Shown one piece after another: positions 1 to 7,978 of a DNA stretch of 64,000 nt; position 1 is the first letter of the stretch; the number at the start of each line of letters is the position of its first letter. Below the pieces are notes generated by a model. It ran no database searches. It saw only the letters and a program-made list of their open reading frames with translations, and was not told the DNA's origin. Source of the DNA: Coprococcus_C sp934318045 (GTDB lineage Bacteria; Bacillota; Clostridia; Lachnospirales; Lachnospiraceae); assembly GCA_934318045.1 (NCBI GenBank), contig CAKREY010000001.1, positions 1 through 64,000 of the forward strand, read 5' to 3'. Both the position numbers and the translations under genes were made by a program.

Positions 1-2733
1 GAATGTAAAGCAAGCGACAACTTGCTATTTGAAAATTATGAGATTGGTATAGATTTAACCAGAATGGAATGTAAAGCGTGATATACGAACAAAATTAGAG
101 GATTTCAATAACGTATAGATTTAACCAGAATGGAATGTAAAGAAAATTAAATGTGCTTGGAGTATTAAGCTGAACATAGTATAGATTTAACCAGAATGGA
201 ATGTAAAGCAGAATCCACAGGTGCATTGATTGAACACGGACAAAGTATAGATTTAACCAGAATGGAATGTAAAGACTTCTGACTTTGTATAGCTTGGTTT
301 TGAACTTGGTATAGATTTAACCAGAATGGAATGTAAAGTAACCATCCTTGATAGAATCACGCAAGCTATCAAACGTATAGATTTAACCAAAATGGAATGT
401 AAAGACCGCATAATCAGACGGCATGCACCCAAGGGAACAAGTATAGATTTAACCAGAATGGAATGTAAAGTGTCGATAGGGACACATTGGGGGCAATGTG
501 CTTAAGTATAGATTTAACCAGAATGGAATGTAAAGGATGAAAGAGAGCTTCCATCTCATCAAGCGCAGATAGTATAGATTTAACCAGAATGGAATGTAAA
601 GTTAACAATAATGCAAAGGTGGGCTTCCAGCGTGCAAGTATAGATTTAACCAGAATGGAATGTAAAGCATGTCACCTTGAACGGTTGTGTAATATCTGTT
701 TTCGTATAGATTTAACCAGAATGGAATGTAAAGCTTGAATGTCTCTTAATGTATTAATAATTTCTTTAGTATAGATTTAACCAGAATGGAATGTAAAGCC
801 CGGGTATTTGAAGATGATATTGTTTTTACACTTGTATAGATTTAACCAGAATGGAATGTAAAGTGGTTCGAAGAGTTAACAATATATAAACAGATGAGGT
901 ATAGATTTAACCAGAATGGAATGTAAAGTGATACTTTAAAGACAGTTTTTAGAAAAAGAAAATCGTATAGATTTAACCAGAATGGAATGTAAAGAAAATC
1001 AAGAAAATGGAAGAATCCGGCGCTATCTAGTATAGATTTAACCAGAATGGAATGTAAAGTAAGAGTGTGCCATGGTGGCAGAGTGCGGATGATCGTATAG
1101 ATTTAACCAGAATGGAATGTAAAGGTGAAAAGTCCGGACACAGAAATTGACAGCTTACAGGTATAGATTTAACCAGAATGGAATGTAAAGACGAAAATGG
1201 GATAGATGCGAATTTGAGTTATTGCGTATAGATTTAACCAGAATGGAATGTAAAGATATCCGGAATGATTTTCGCCTTGTGGCGTGGGATATGTATAGAT
1301 TTAACCAGAATGGAATGTAAAGACACTTTCTGATTTTATTGGGAAGTCCGCGATTGGTATAGATTTAACCAGAATGGAATGTAAAGGCCATCGGTTGATT
1401 GAATTTGCATCGATCATTAACGTATAGATTTAACCAGAATGGAATGTAAAGATTTTAATAACCGAATCAGTATCATCTGTCTTTTTAGGTATAGATTTAA
1501 CCAGAATGGAATGTAAAGCCGAATTTCAACTGTTCTTCTTCACAAATTGATTCGGTATAGATTTAACCAGAATGGAATGTAAAGCCCTCCACCCCCTCCG
1601 AATCATATGAACGTTTATTGTATAGATTTAACCAGAATGGAATGTAAAGTTCGGCTCTGGCAAGACTTTGTCTATTGTTGATTAGTATAGATTTAACCAG
1701 AATGGAATGTAAAGGATTCAAGCGGGAATTATTCTTTTAATGATGATTAGTATAGATTTAACCAGAATGGAATGTAAAGACAGATTTACTTGAGGCTATC
1801 TTGCAACAGAGAAAGTATAGATTTAACCAGAATGGAATGTAAAGTCCACTCCCGCGTGTCCTCGGATACAGTCCAACTATGTATAGATTTAACCAGAATG
1901 GAATGTAAAGGCAAGATCTTTGTTCTCTGCCTGAATCTTCTGCCGGTATAGATTTAACCAGAATGGAATGTAAAGCTAACCAAGTGCATCCGGCTATCTA
2001 ATCAATAGCCGTATAGATTTAACCAGAATGGAATGTAAAGACATTCATACGGAAGAACAAATATTCTGATTATTCGTATAGATTTAACCAGAATGGAATG
2101 TAAAGTTTTTTAGTATCAGATTCATAACAATAATTATTACGTATAGATTTAACCAGAATGGAATGTAAAGGTGCTCATGGTGTTCTTTGTTGGCGGTTTG
2201 ATTCCTGTATAGATTTAACCAGAATGGAATGTAAAGCAGAAAAGCGTAAACATCAACTCATTACCAGTTATCGTATAGATTTAACCAGAATGGAATGTAA
2301 AGATATTTATTTCCGGAGCGACTGAACCAACGCCGCCCCGTATAGATTTAACCAGAATGGAATGTAAAGCCGTTTTCTTCATAGGCAGTTTTCATGTTCC
2401 CCAGTGTATAGATTTAACTAGAATGGAATGTAAAGAAGATTTATATACGAAAATGTACGAAGCGTTTGCGGGTATAGATTTAACCAGAATGGAATGTAAA
2501 GCGCAGATAATCGCCGGGCATTTCGTCTGTCTAATAGTATAGATTTAACCAGAATGGAATGTAAAGTCGGGATTATCTATCTATAACCAACAAGATGATC
2601 GTGTATAGATTTAACCAGAATGGAATGTAAAGCTGCGATTGACCGGTTCATATCCAACGTCTCTTTGGTATAGATTTAACCAAAATGGAATGTAAAGTCT
2701 ATTATCTGCCGTGAATTGCGAAAAGGTACATAT

Positions 2734-2816
2734 GTATAGATTTAACCAAAGCAGAAGATTAAGATATATAGCAATGTCGAGTTGCGGCATAGATTTAACC
2801 AGAATGGAATATAAAA
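2734..2816 (+). repeat. Decayed terminal CRISPR repeats with a shortened spacer
   Basis: The repeat at 2734-2763 keeps its first 14 bases but its 3' half is changed to AAAGCAGAAGATTAAG. The spacer after it (2764-2786) is only 23 bp. The next repeat (2787-2816) has GC for GT at its start and ATAAAA for GTAAAG at its end. This is the usual picture of old trailer-side repeats and gives the array its polarity. Confidence 0.85.
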
Positions 2817-2879
2817 TCTTTACCTATAGTATCATATAACCGGTGTTATTCGGTATATACAATCAGAAAATATATCTAG

Positions 2880-2909
2880 TTACGGAAGGGGGATTTGAAC
2901 CCTCGACAC
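2880..2909 (-). other. tRNA 3'-end-like fragment (T arm plus acceptor strand)
   Basis: Read on the minus strand, the segment gives a GTGTC variable loop, GAGGG, the T-loop TTCAAAT, CCCCC, then TTCCGTA and A. The T-loop has the invariant TTC, the purine and A58, and G53-C61 pairs; one T-stem pair is A-C. The acceptor 5' strand, D arm and anticodon arm that should follow toward 2910 and beyond are absent. That space is a decayed CRISPR repeat. The fragment therefore corresponds to about tRNA positions 44-73. It could be an ancient spacer taken from a tRNA gene or a tRNA-end attachment-site relic. It is not a functional tRNA. Confidence 0.6.
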
Positions 2910-2938
2910 TATAAATTTAACCAAGTTGGAATTATATA
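2909..2938 (+). repeat. Relic of the terminal CRISPR repeat
   Basis: The segment CTATAAATTTAACCAAGTTG then GAATTATATA aligns without gaps to the 30-bp repeat and keeps the TATA, ATTTAACCA and TGGAAT blocks. It ends about 20 bp before the start codon of the first gene. A further, almost unrecognisable repeat start (GTATATAC) lies at 2853, exactly 66 bp after the repeat at 2787. Confidence 0.7.
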
Positions 2939-2959
2939 ATACCACAAAGGAGCCCCACC

Positions 2960-3175
2960 ATGAAACTTTTCCACAAAAAATCATCCAAAACCTACAACCC
3001 AGCTACGAAAACACCTGTCATCAAATGCAGCATCTGCACAGGAGAGCAGGTGGCCGGATTTCAGGATAATGCCACCAAAGCATTTGAGGACATTATGCTG
3101 ATTCAAGATGCATCAGATCTTGCGCATTTCCGGGAAATGTATGATATAATCGGTGACATCAAAAAGATTTATTAG
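2960..3175 (+). CDS. Small conserved protein, function unknown
   Basis: A 71-residue protein starting 8 bases after a good AGGAG site. It has a basic N-terminus (MKLFHKKSSK), then KTPVIKCSICTGEQVAGFQD with a Cys-x2-Cys pair (C23, C26), and an acidic, helical C-terminal half (EDIMLIQDASDLAHFREMYD). Short proteins with this pattern recur in Lachnospiraceae genomes, as far as I recall, without a proven role. Two cysteines alone are not enough to claim zinc binding. It has no signal peptide or membrane segment. It lies 41 bp upstream of the HD hydrolase gene in the same direction, so the two may share a transcript. Confidence 0.75.
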   Translation: MKLFHKKSSKTYNPATKTPVIKCSICTGEQVAGFQDNATKAFEDIMLIQDASDLAHFREMYDIIGDIKKIY

Positions 3176-3216
3176 CCCGATATTATACCGGGATTTATAG
3201 GAAAGGATCTAGTCAT

Positions 3217-3759
3217 ATGTCATACATAACTACTTACACGGGAAAACATTTTGATCCGGTCAATCCGGATGCATCCCTTCTTTGCATCGAGGATATCGCA
3301 CACGCATTGTCGCTTCTGTGCCGCGGAAACGGCCATGTACAGACCTTTTTCTCGGTCGGACAGCATTGCATTGCCTGCGCAAAAGAAGCGCAGGCACGCG
3401 GGCTGTCAGCACGCCTGGTTCTTGCGTGTCTGCTACATGATGCAAGTGAATGTTACATGTCCGATGTTCCTCGTCCATTCAAGCAGACCTTGCCGGAATA
3501 TAACCGGCTGGAAGATCAATTGCTTGATATGATTTATACGCATTTTCTTGGAAGTACATTAGATAATGCTGAACAGGAAATTCTGAAGGATATCGATAAT
3601 GCAATGCTATGGTACGACCTTACATATCTGTTACACGAGAAACAGCCTTTACCGAAACCACAGGTTTATGATGAACCAGATTATACAGTCCGACCATTTG
3701 CAGACGTAGAAGAGGAGTATTTACAGATCTATCGAACTTCTATACAGAAACTTCATTAA
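3217..3759 (+). CDS. HD-superfamily phosphohydrolase (YfbR-like)
   Basis: A 180-residue soluble protein of the metal-dependent HD family. The histidine of the first metal motif is H50 (SVGQHCIACA), and H74-D75 form the HD pair in LLHDASECYMSDVPRP, which is typical of YfbR-like 5'-nucleotidase or phosphohydrolase proteins. Another aspartate-rich segment (KDIDNAMLWYDLTYLL) can supply the last ligand. The substrate cannot be told from sequence; deoxynucleoside monophosphates are the known substrates of E. coli YfbR. The start follows a GGAAAGGA ribosome site. The gene converges on the glucanase gene with a shared hairpin terminator between them. Confidence 0.85.
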   Translation: MSYITTYTGKHFDPVNPDASLLCIEDIAHALSLLCRGNGHVQTFFSVGQHCIACAKEAQARGLSARLVLACLLHDASECYMSDVPRPFKQTLPEYNRLEDQLLDMIYTHFLGSTLDNAEQEILKDIDNAMLWYDLTYLLHEKQPLPKPQVYDEPDYTVRPFADVEEEYLQIYRTSIQKLH

Positions 3760-3794
3760 ATATTTTATAAACACACCAAACTTCTGAAAAATAG

Positions 3795-3831
3795 CAAGAG
3801 CCGCCTATCACATTTGGATAAGCGGCTCTTG
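3795..3831 (-). terminator. Rho-independent terminator between convergent genes
   Basis: A 15-bp inverted repeat with one mismatch: CAAGAGCCGCCTATC at 3795-3809 and GATAAGCGGCTCTTG at 3817-3831, with a 7-nt loop. On the minus strand the stem is followed by CTATTTTTC, so it fits the end of the glucanase transcript. The plus side has only a weak T-rich stretch. Confidence 0.85.
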
Positions 3832-3842
3832 TAGGTTATTCT

Positions 3843-4748
3843 TTACCATTTTTTCTTTCGATTGATATCGTAGATACCCCAGTTACACTCAGAGGCAGCC
3901 GGAGAGGACGGATCCTTCCAGAGCTCATCGAATGCTTCAAAGACGAAGCCAACGATTTCCTCTGATTTCAGATAATCGGCAACTTCTTCCAGGTAGCGTT
4001 TCTGATTTGCAACCGACGCATAATCAGCATGGTCAGCATGTGCCGTATTCGTTGCCCAGCCAAGCTCTGTAAAACAGATCTGCTTGTCCGGATAGATTGC
4101 GCAGGCAGATTCGAAGCTTTCTTTCGTTTTGGCAAACGCATCATCAATCGCAACATCCATATGATATGGATAGGTATGAATACCGATCACATCCACCTCA
4201 TTCGCAATCGCATCCAGATTCTTCCAATCAATGTCAACCTCACAGAAAGCAACCGGCTGTTTTACAGCAGCATGAAGCTTCTTCGCATGCGCTACAAGAC
4301 GTTCCTCGGATACCAGATGTCCTACAAATGGAAAACGGTTTTCGTTTCCGACAGAGACAGTCACGATTTCGTCTGTATATTCATTTGCAAGTGCGATCAA
4401 TCGATCGAGCTGCGCATCATTGCTTGCTGCATGTGTTGCGAGTTCTTCAGCACTAAATGTCTGTGGTCCCGTGATGCATTCTGCAGAATTGATTTCCGGC
4501 AATGAATCAATTCCAATCATACATTGGAGTGGAAGCTTCTCCTCGCGGATCACCTGCAGAGCAGTAACGGCATGTGCATTTGGCTCATACATACGGATGT
4601 AGCCGTAGCCGTCTGCCACAAGCAGATGAAGATCTTCGGAGATCTGTTCCTTCGACGGCATTTCACCGGTTGGACATTGACCTTCCCGGTAACCGGAATA
4701 ACAGATTGCCTTTTTGTACGGTAATTTCTTCTCAAATGTTTTTCCCAT
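3843..4748 (-). CDS. GH17-like exo-beta-1,3-glucanase family protein
   Basis: A 301-residue protein of the COG5309/GH17-like TIM-barrel group. It begins with KAICYSGYREGQ, which matches the first strand of these proteins, and has VSVGNENRF, whose Glu is the expected general acid, and CFTELGWAT, whose Glu is the expected nucleophile. The end (VFEAFDELWKDP then ECNWGIYD) is also typical. No signal peptide is visible, so it is probably cytoplasmic and may act on imported beta-glucan oligomers; this is inference. AAAGGAG precedes the ATG. It is monocistronic, with its own terminator. Confidence 0.8.
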   Translation of the reverse strand: MGKTFEKKLPYKKAICYSGYREGQCPTGEMPSKEQISEDLHLLVADGYGYIRMYEPNAHAVTALQVIREEKLPLQCMIGIDSLPEINSAECITGPQTFSAEELATHAASNDAQLDRLIALANEYTDEIVTVSVGNENRFPFVGHLVSEERLVAHAKKLHAAVKQPVAFCEVDIDWKNLDAIANEVDVIGIHTYPYHMDVAIDDAFAKTKESFESACAIYPDKQICFTELGWATNTAHADHADYASVANQKRYLEEVADYLKSEEIVGFVFEAFDELWKDPSSPAASECNWGIYDINRKKKW

Positions 4749-5087
4749 GTTTGATTCTCCTTTGCTTTCATTTGTATATAGTTTCCTTGTTATCCTTATT
4801 AAACATATGTATCATAACATACATTTTCCCGAAAAGAATATCATAGTTTTGTGGTTCTTGGCAGATAAATGAAACTTTTTTTACAATTGAATTATACCAT
4901 CGGTTTCCACATAAACAATTGTGTATACAGTCGGAGAAGTAGAAGTTCCTGCATAGTTTCACGCATCAATTTATTCGCAAAACCCAGGTTTTACGAATTT
5001 TTGTATTGTTTTTTTATGAAAGAAGTGGTATTCTTATATTATATAGAAATCAAGGAGTTATGCGACTTTTAAGGAGGTTTTTATTCT
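4749..5087. promoter_or_regulatory. Divergent intergenic region between glucanase and recombinase genes
   Basis: A 339-bp AT-rich gap with no convincing gene. It must hold promoters for both divergent genes. For the recombinase a possible pair is TTGTTT (5006-5011) and TATTCT (5029-5034), 17 bp apart, with AAGGAGG before the ATG at 5088. No clear promoter was found on the minus side. ATTTTCCCGAAAA at 4823-4835 resembles one arm of a Xer recombination site (see findings). No hairpin with a T tract was seen. Confidence 0.5.
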
Positions 5088-6137
5088 ATGGCCGATATTA
5101 CTTATCATGAACAGGAAGAACAACATAATCTGGATCTGATCCGGAATGTGTGCAACGATCTTCCGGACTATATCAAGCGGTTTGTCCGTGGTATGCAACA
5201 GGAAACATCCCCACGGACCAGACTTGGTTATGTGCGTGACATCAAGTTATTTTTTGAATATATCTGCGAAGTCTATACGGAACATCCATGCGATACTCCG
5301 AAGGACGTCACTCTGGATATCCTTGCTTCCCTGGATACATTCTTTATCGAGGATTATCTTGATTATCTCCAGAAATACGAAAAAAACGGTCGTATCTATA
5401 CAAACGGAAAATCATCCTTGAAACGCAAGCTCTGTGCTTTAAGCGTACTCTTTAATTACCTTTATAAGCACGATATGCTGCATGAGAATATATTTGATAA
5501 GGTAGATCGACCGAAAATCCCTGAGAAACCGATTACGCGTATGGATCCGGCTGAGACAGCGAATTTTCTGGATACGGTCGAATATGGAACCAACCTTTCT
5601 GACCGTCAGCTCAAATTCCACGAAAAGACCAAAGTGCGCGATTTGGCTATTATGACGCTCATGTTATCCACCGGAATCCGTATCTCCGAATGCGTCGGAC
5701 TGGATCTTCGTGACATTGATTTTGAAAATACCAGTATCCGTGTAGTTCGAAAAGGTGGCAAAGAGGCGATTGTATATTTCAGCGACGAAGCGGCTGAACC
5801 TTTGCAGGAATACTTAGAACAGCGCAAGAAGATTGAACCGGCAAAAGGTTCTGAAAATGCCCTGTTCCTCTCCTCGCACAACACCCGGATCAACGTCCGG
5901 ACGATTCAGAATATGGTCAAGAAATATTCACAGGTGGCGGTTCCGCTAAAACATATTACGCCGCATAAGCTTCGTAGTACCTTTGGTACAGCACTTTACC
6001 AGGAAACCGATGATATCTATCTGGTGGCTGATGTTTTAGGCCATTCTGATGTAAATACAACCAAAAAGCACTATGCCGATATGGACGATTATCGTAAACG
6101 TCGTGCAAGGAACACCGTGCAGCTCCGAGGAAAATAG
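5088..6137 (+). CDS. Tyrosine recombinase, XerS-like
   Basis: A 349-residue tyrosine recombinase. The N-terminal SAM-like core-binding domain covers about residues 25-140 and the catalytic domain about 150-345. All active-site residues are present: R198 (STGIRISE), K222 (VRKGGKE), H293 and R296 (TPHKLRSTFG), H319 (LGHSDV) and the nucleophile Y329 (KKHYADM). It is longer than XerC/XerD (about 300). It shares with XerS of streptococci an extended segment before the first arginine (LSDRQLKFHEKTKVRDLAI), which suggests a single-recombinase chromosome dimer resolution enzyme rather than a phage integrase. The gene stands alone, with a strong AAGGAGG site and a terminator. An integrase role linked to the nearby tRNA fragment cannot be excluded. 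Confidence 0.85.
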   Translation: MADITYHEQEEQHNLDLIRNVCNDLPDYIKRFVRGMQQETSPRTRLGYVRDIKLFFEYICEVYTEHPCDTPKDVTLDILASLDTFFIEDYLDYLQKYEKNGRIYTNGKSSLKRKLCALSVLFNYLYKHDMLHENIFDKVDRPKIPEKPITRMDPAETANFLDTVEYGTNLSDRQLKFHEKTKVRDLAIMTLMLSTGIRISECVGLDLRDIDFENTSIRVVRKGGKEAIVYFSDEAAEPLQEYLEQRKKIEPAKGSENALFLSSHNTRINVRTIQNMVKKYSQVAVPLKHITPHKLRSTFGTALYQETDDIYLVADVLGHSDVNTTKKHYADMDDYRKRRARNTVQLRGK

Positions 6138-6188
6138 TTATATATATTTTCTGTCCCTCTTCTTATTTGTTGTAATCAAAAATCTACA

Positions 6189-6231
6189 AAAAAATACCCT
6201 TTACCATCATATCTGATAAAGGGTATTTTTT
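6189..6231. terminator. Bidirectional terminator
   Basis: AAAAATACCCTTTA and the matching TAAAGGGTATTTTT flank a short loop between the recombinase gene (plus) and the kinase-like gene (minus). T runs follow the stem on both strands, so it can end both convergent transcripts. Confidence 0.85.
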
Positions 6232-6250
6232 CAATATCTTTTCTTTTTTA

Positions 6251-6865
6251 TTATTTTATTTTATCAATATATTCAATGATGCAGTCAACCGTATCATCTT
6301 CACTCATCAGGCTGCTGTTCACGAAGATGTCATAGCTCTCCAAAGCCCCCCACTTTTTTGAAGTATAATAGTTATAATACGAAGCACGTGCTTTGTCTTC
6401 TTTTACAATCTGAGCCTTTGCTTTATCCGGAGTCAAATTAAAACGCTCAGAGACTGTTTTGATTCGTTCCTCCAACGGTGAATGTATAAAGATACGAATG
6501 AGATTTGTGTTGTGACGCAATGCATAGTCTGCACAACGTCCTACAAATACCGCCGGGCCTTTATCTGCCAGCTTTTTAATCGTATCATATGTTGCCTGAA
6601 ATGCCTGCTGGTTTAAGTTCGTCTGATAGCCGGCACTTGTAAATCCATAACTATATGGATCAGAAACAAGGGAATACAAGAAACTTCTTGTTGGTTTCTC
6701 GTCCAATGATTTCAAAAACTCCTCGCTTAACCCACTTTCTTTGGCTGTCTCGTTGATCAATTCCTTGTCGTAGAAGTTTACGGAAAGCTTTTCAGCAAGC
6801 TTTCTGCCGATATTACGACCATTACTGCCAAACTGTCTGCCAATTGTAATAATTGTTTTTGACAT
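6251..6865 (-). CDS. Cytidylate kinase-like family protein
   Basis: A 204-residue P-loop protein of the Cytidylate_kin2 group. The N-terminus ITIGRQFGSNGRNIGRKLAE is the characteristic nucleotide-binding loop of this group, which replaces the usual GKS/T. YDKELINETAKESG and PAVFVGRCADYAL follow in the expected order. It is distinct from the true CMP kinase Cmk, and its substrate is not established. It is the last gene on this strand before a bidirectional terminator and has its own consensus promoter with a small palindrome at the start of the transcript. Confidence 0.85.
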   Translation of the reverse strand: MSKTIITIGRQFGSNGRNIGRKLAEKLSVNFYDKELINETAKESGLSEEFLKSLDEKPTRSFLYSLVSDPYSYGFTSAGYQTNLNQQAFQATYDTIKKLADKGPAVFVGRCADYALRHNTNLIRIFIHSPLEERIKTVSERFNLTPDKAKAQIVKEDKARASYYNYYTSKKWGALESYDIFVNSSLMSEDDTVDCIIEYIDKIK

Positions 6866-6890
6866 AAATAAGCCCCCTTTACACGTCTTA

Positions 6891-6941
6891 TAAGTCTATT
6901 CGACTTAACGTAATTATACCTTTTTTTGTGCAAATTGTCAA
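6891..6941 (-). promoter_or_regulatory. Consensus promoter with palindrome at the transcript start
   Basis: On the minus strand TTGACA (6936-6941) is 17 bp from TATAAT (6913-6918), a perfect sigma-A promoter for the kinase-like gene. Just after the -10 box lies a perfect 6-bp inverted repeat, TAAGTC/GACTTA (arms 6891-6896 and 6902-6907, 5-bp gap), placed where a repressor could block initiation. Confidence 0.8.
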
Positions 6942-6947
6942 AATATT

Positions 6948-7877
6948 TTATAGATTTTCATACTTTTTAGCTATATTGTTGAATTTCTCTATGTTGGAAT
7001 TCACACGGTTTTCCATTGTCCTGTATGTATGATTGACGCGCATCTGCATCACGATATCATTATAATCATTCTGCGCAAGTACCGGTTCCATACGAATATA
7101 CAAATCATCCGGATGGAACTTTGTTTTTAAAGCACGCAGTGCATCCTTCTCGCCGAGCATCACCCGAAATTCTTTCGCCCGGTCTGTAAAATTTAACGTA
7201 CCATCGATGAGATCACCCAAATCATGACTTGGATAGATCGTGATAAACTGCGCATCCGGCCATTTTTCTGTATTCAGTATTTTACCTGCACGCATCCCGA
7301 TTACAATAAATTGCCGGATACCGAGATCATAGAGCGGCTGAATCGGCTCATTGTCAAGAAGTCCTCCATCCCGGTATTTCTTCCCATCGATTTCCACTGC
7401 TTCATACATGATTGGAAGCGCTGTCGAAGCAAGCAGGATCTGCCGGATTGTCTCTGCGTCATAGTCCTCCAGTTTCCGGTACTCTACCTGCTCCGGTTCC
7501 AAGGTAGTATCATTTAACCGGCTGATTGATACATAGATATCCTGCGTATCTGCCTTAATCTTTTCCATATCGATATACTTTTCAAACATGGCAAGCATTT
7601 CGTTTCTGGAAAAATACATGCGTTTTTCCGCAAGCATCGCCGGATCTATTGCGAAAACAGTATCCATGTCGATTTCATTCCATGCCCGGTACAAAAGTTT
7701 CATATCGTTCATGGCATATAACATAGCATTGACTGCTCCAATGGATGCCCCGGAAATCGCAGAAACATCATCCAACATTCCCTGTTCTTTCAACACATTC
7801 AGTACACCTGCCTGATAAGCACCTTTTCCGCCACCGCCAGCCAGGACCAATCCGACTCCATTTTTTTCTTCACTCAT
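6948..7877 (-). CDS. Patatin-like phospholipase family protein
   Basis: A 309-residue serine hydrolase. The glycine-rich oxyanion loop is GGGGKG (residues 14-19), the nucleophile elbow is GASIG with S45, and the catalytic Asp is in DGG (170-172, YRDGGLLDN). These three elements define the patatin Ser-Asp dyad. It has no signal peptide, so it is probably a cytoplasmic or inner-leaflet lipid acyl hydrolase. It sits 101 bp downstream of the 5-FCL gene and 82 bp upstream of the kinase-like gene. Nothing nearby links it to a nucleotide-signalling defence system. Confidence 0.9.
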   Translation of the reverse strand: MSEEKNGVGLVLAGGGGKGAYQAGVLNVLKEQGMLDDVSAISGASIGAVNAMLYAMNDMKLLYRAWNEIDMDTVFAIDPAMLAEKRMYFSRNEMLAMFEKYIDMEKIKADTQDIYVSISRLNDTTLEPEQVEYRKLEDYDAETIRQILLASTALPIMYEAVEIDGKKYRDGGLLDNEPIQPLYDLGIRQFIVIGMRAGKILNTEKWPDAQFITIYPSHDLGDLIDGTLNFTDRAKEFRVMLGEKDALRALKTKFHPDDLYIRMEPVLAQNDYNDIVMQMRVNHTYRTMENRVNSNIEKFNNIAKKYENL

Positions 7878-7978
7878 ACATGCAGCCTCCCTTTTTATAA
7901 AAGTTCTACAATCAGATGTCTTCCCAAATAAACAACTGTCTCCCTTTTAGTTTACATAATATTGTTACTGTAATCAAA

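Larger units (their letters stand above)
1..2938 (+). CRISPR. CRISPR array, trailer-side portion (leader off the left edge)
   Basis: The 30-bp repeat reads GTATAGATTTAACCAG then AATGGAATGTAAAG. Positions 1-10 are the end of one copy; 43 further copies by my count run from 47-76 to 2787-2816, spaced 64-67 bp apart, with spacers of 34-37 bp and no duplicated spacer seen. Most copies are identical. Variants are at 375 and 2668 (both G to A at repeat position 16), 2406 (one change), 2734 (3' half decayed) and 2787 (three changes). A last relic lies at 2909-2938. Decay at the right end marks the trailer, so the leader, promoter and any cas genes should be left of base 1. The repeat has no strong palindrome and would give an ATGTAAAG 5' handle on crRNAs, which resembles type I-B or type III repeats. 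The type cannot be fixed without the cas genes. Confidence 0.97.

Noticed and set aside
414..608. Open frame of 64 codons on the minus strand within the CRISPR array
   Set aside because: It reads through repeats and spacers, and the repeat itself gives the repeated peptide. It has no ribosome site.
2357..2542. Open frame of 61 codons on the plus strand within the CRISPR array
   Set aside because: Composed of three repeat units and spacers; artefact of the repeat sequence.
2880..2952. Functional tRNA gene on the minus strand
   Set aside because: Only the T arm and acceptor 3' strand are present; the D and anticodon arms cannot be formed from the adjoining bases.
4029..4505. 158-codon plus-strand frame opposite the glucanase gene
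   Set aside because: Fully antisense to a well-supported gene, with no ribosome site and a composition rich in Cys, Arg and Ile typical of shadow frames.
5088..6137. Prophage or integrative-element integrase
   Set aside because: No phage or transfer genes follow, the flanks are housekeeping genes, and the sequence resembles XerS more than phage integrases. The nearby tRNA fragment keeps a small doubt.
6948..7877. Patatin-like phospholipase as effector of an anti-phage nucleotide-signalling system
   Set aside because: No cyclase or other defence gene is adjacent; the neighbours are folate and kinase-like housekeeping genes.
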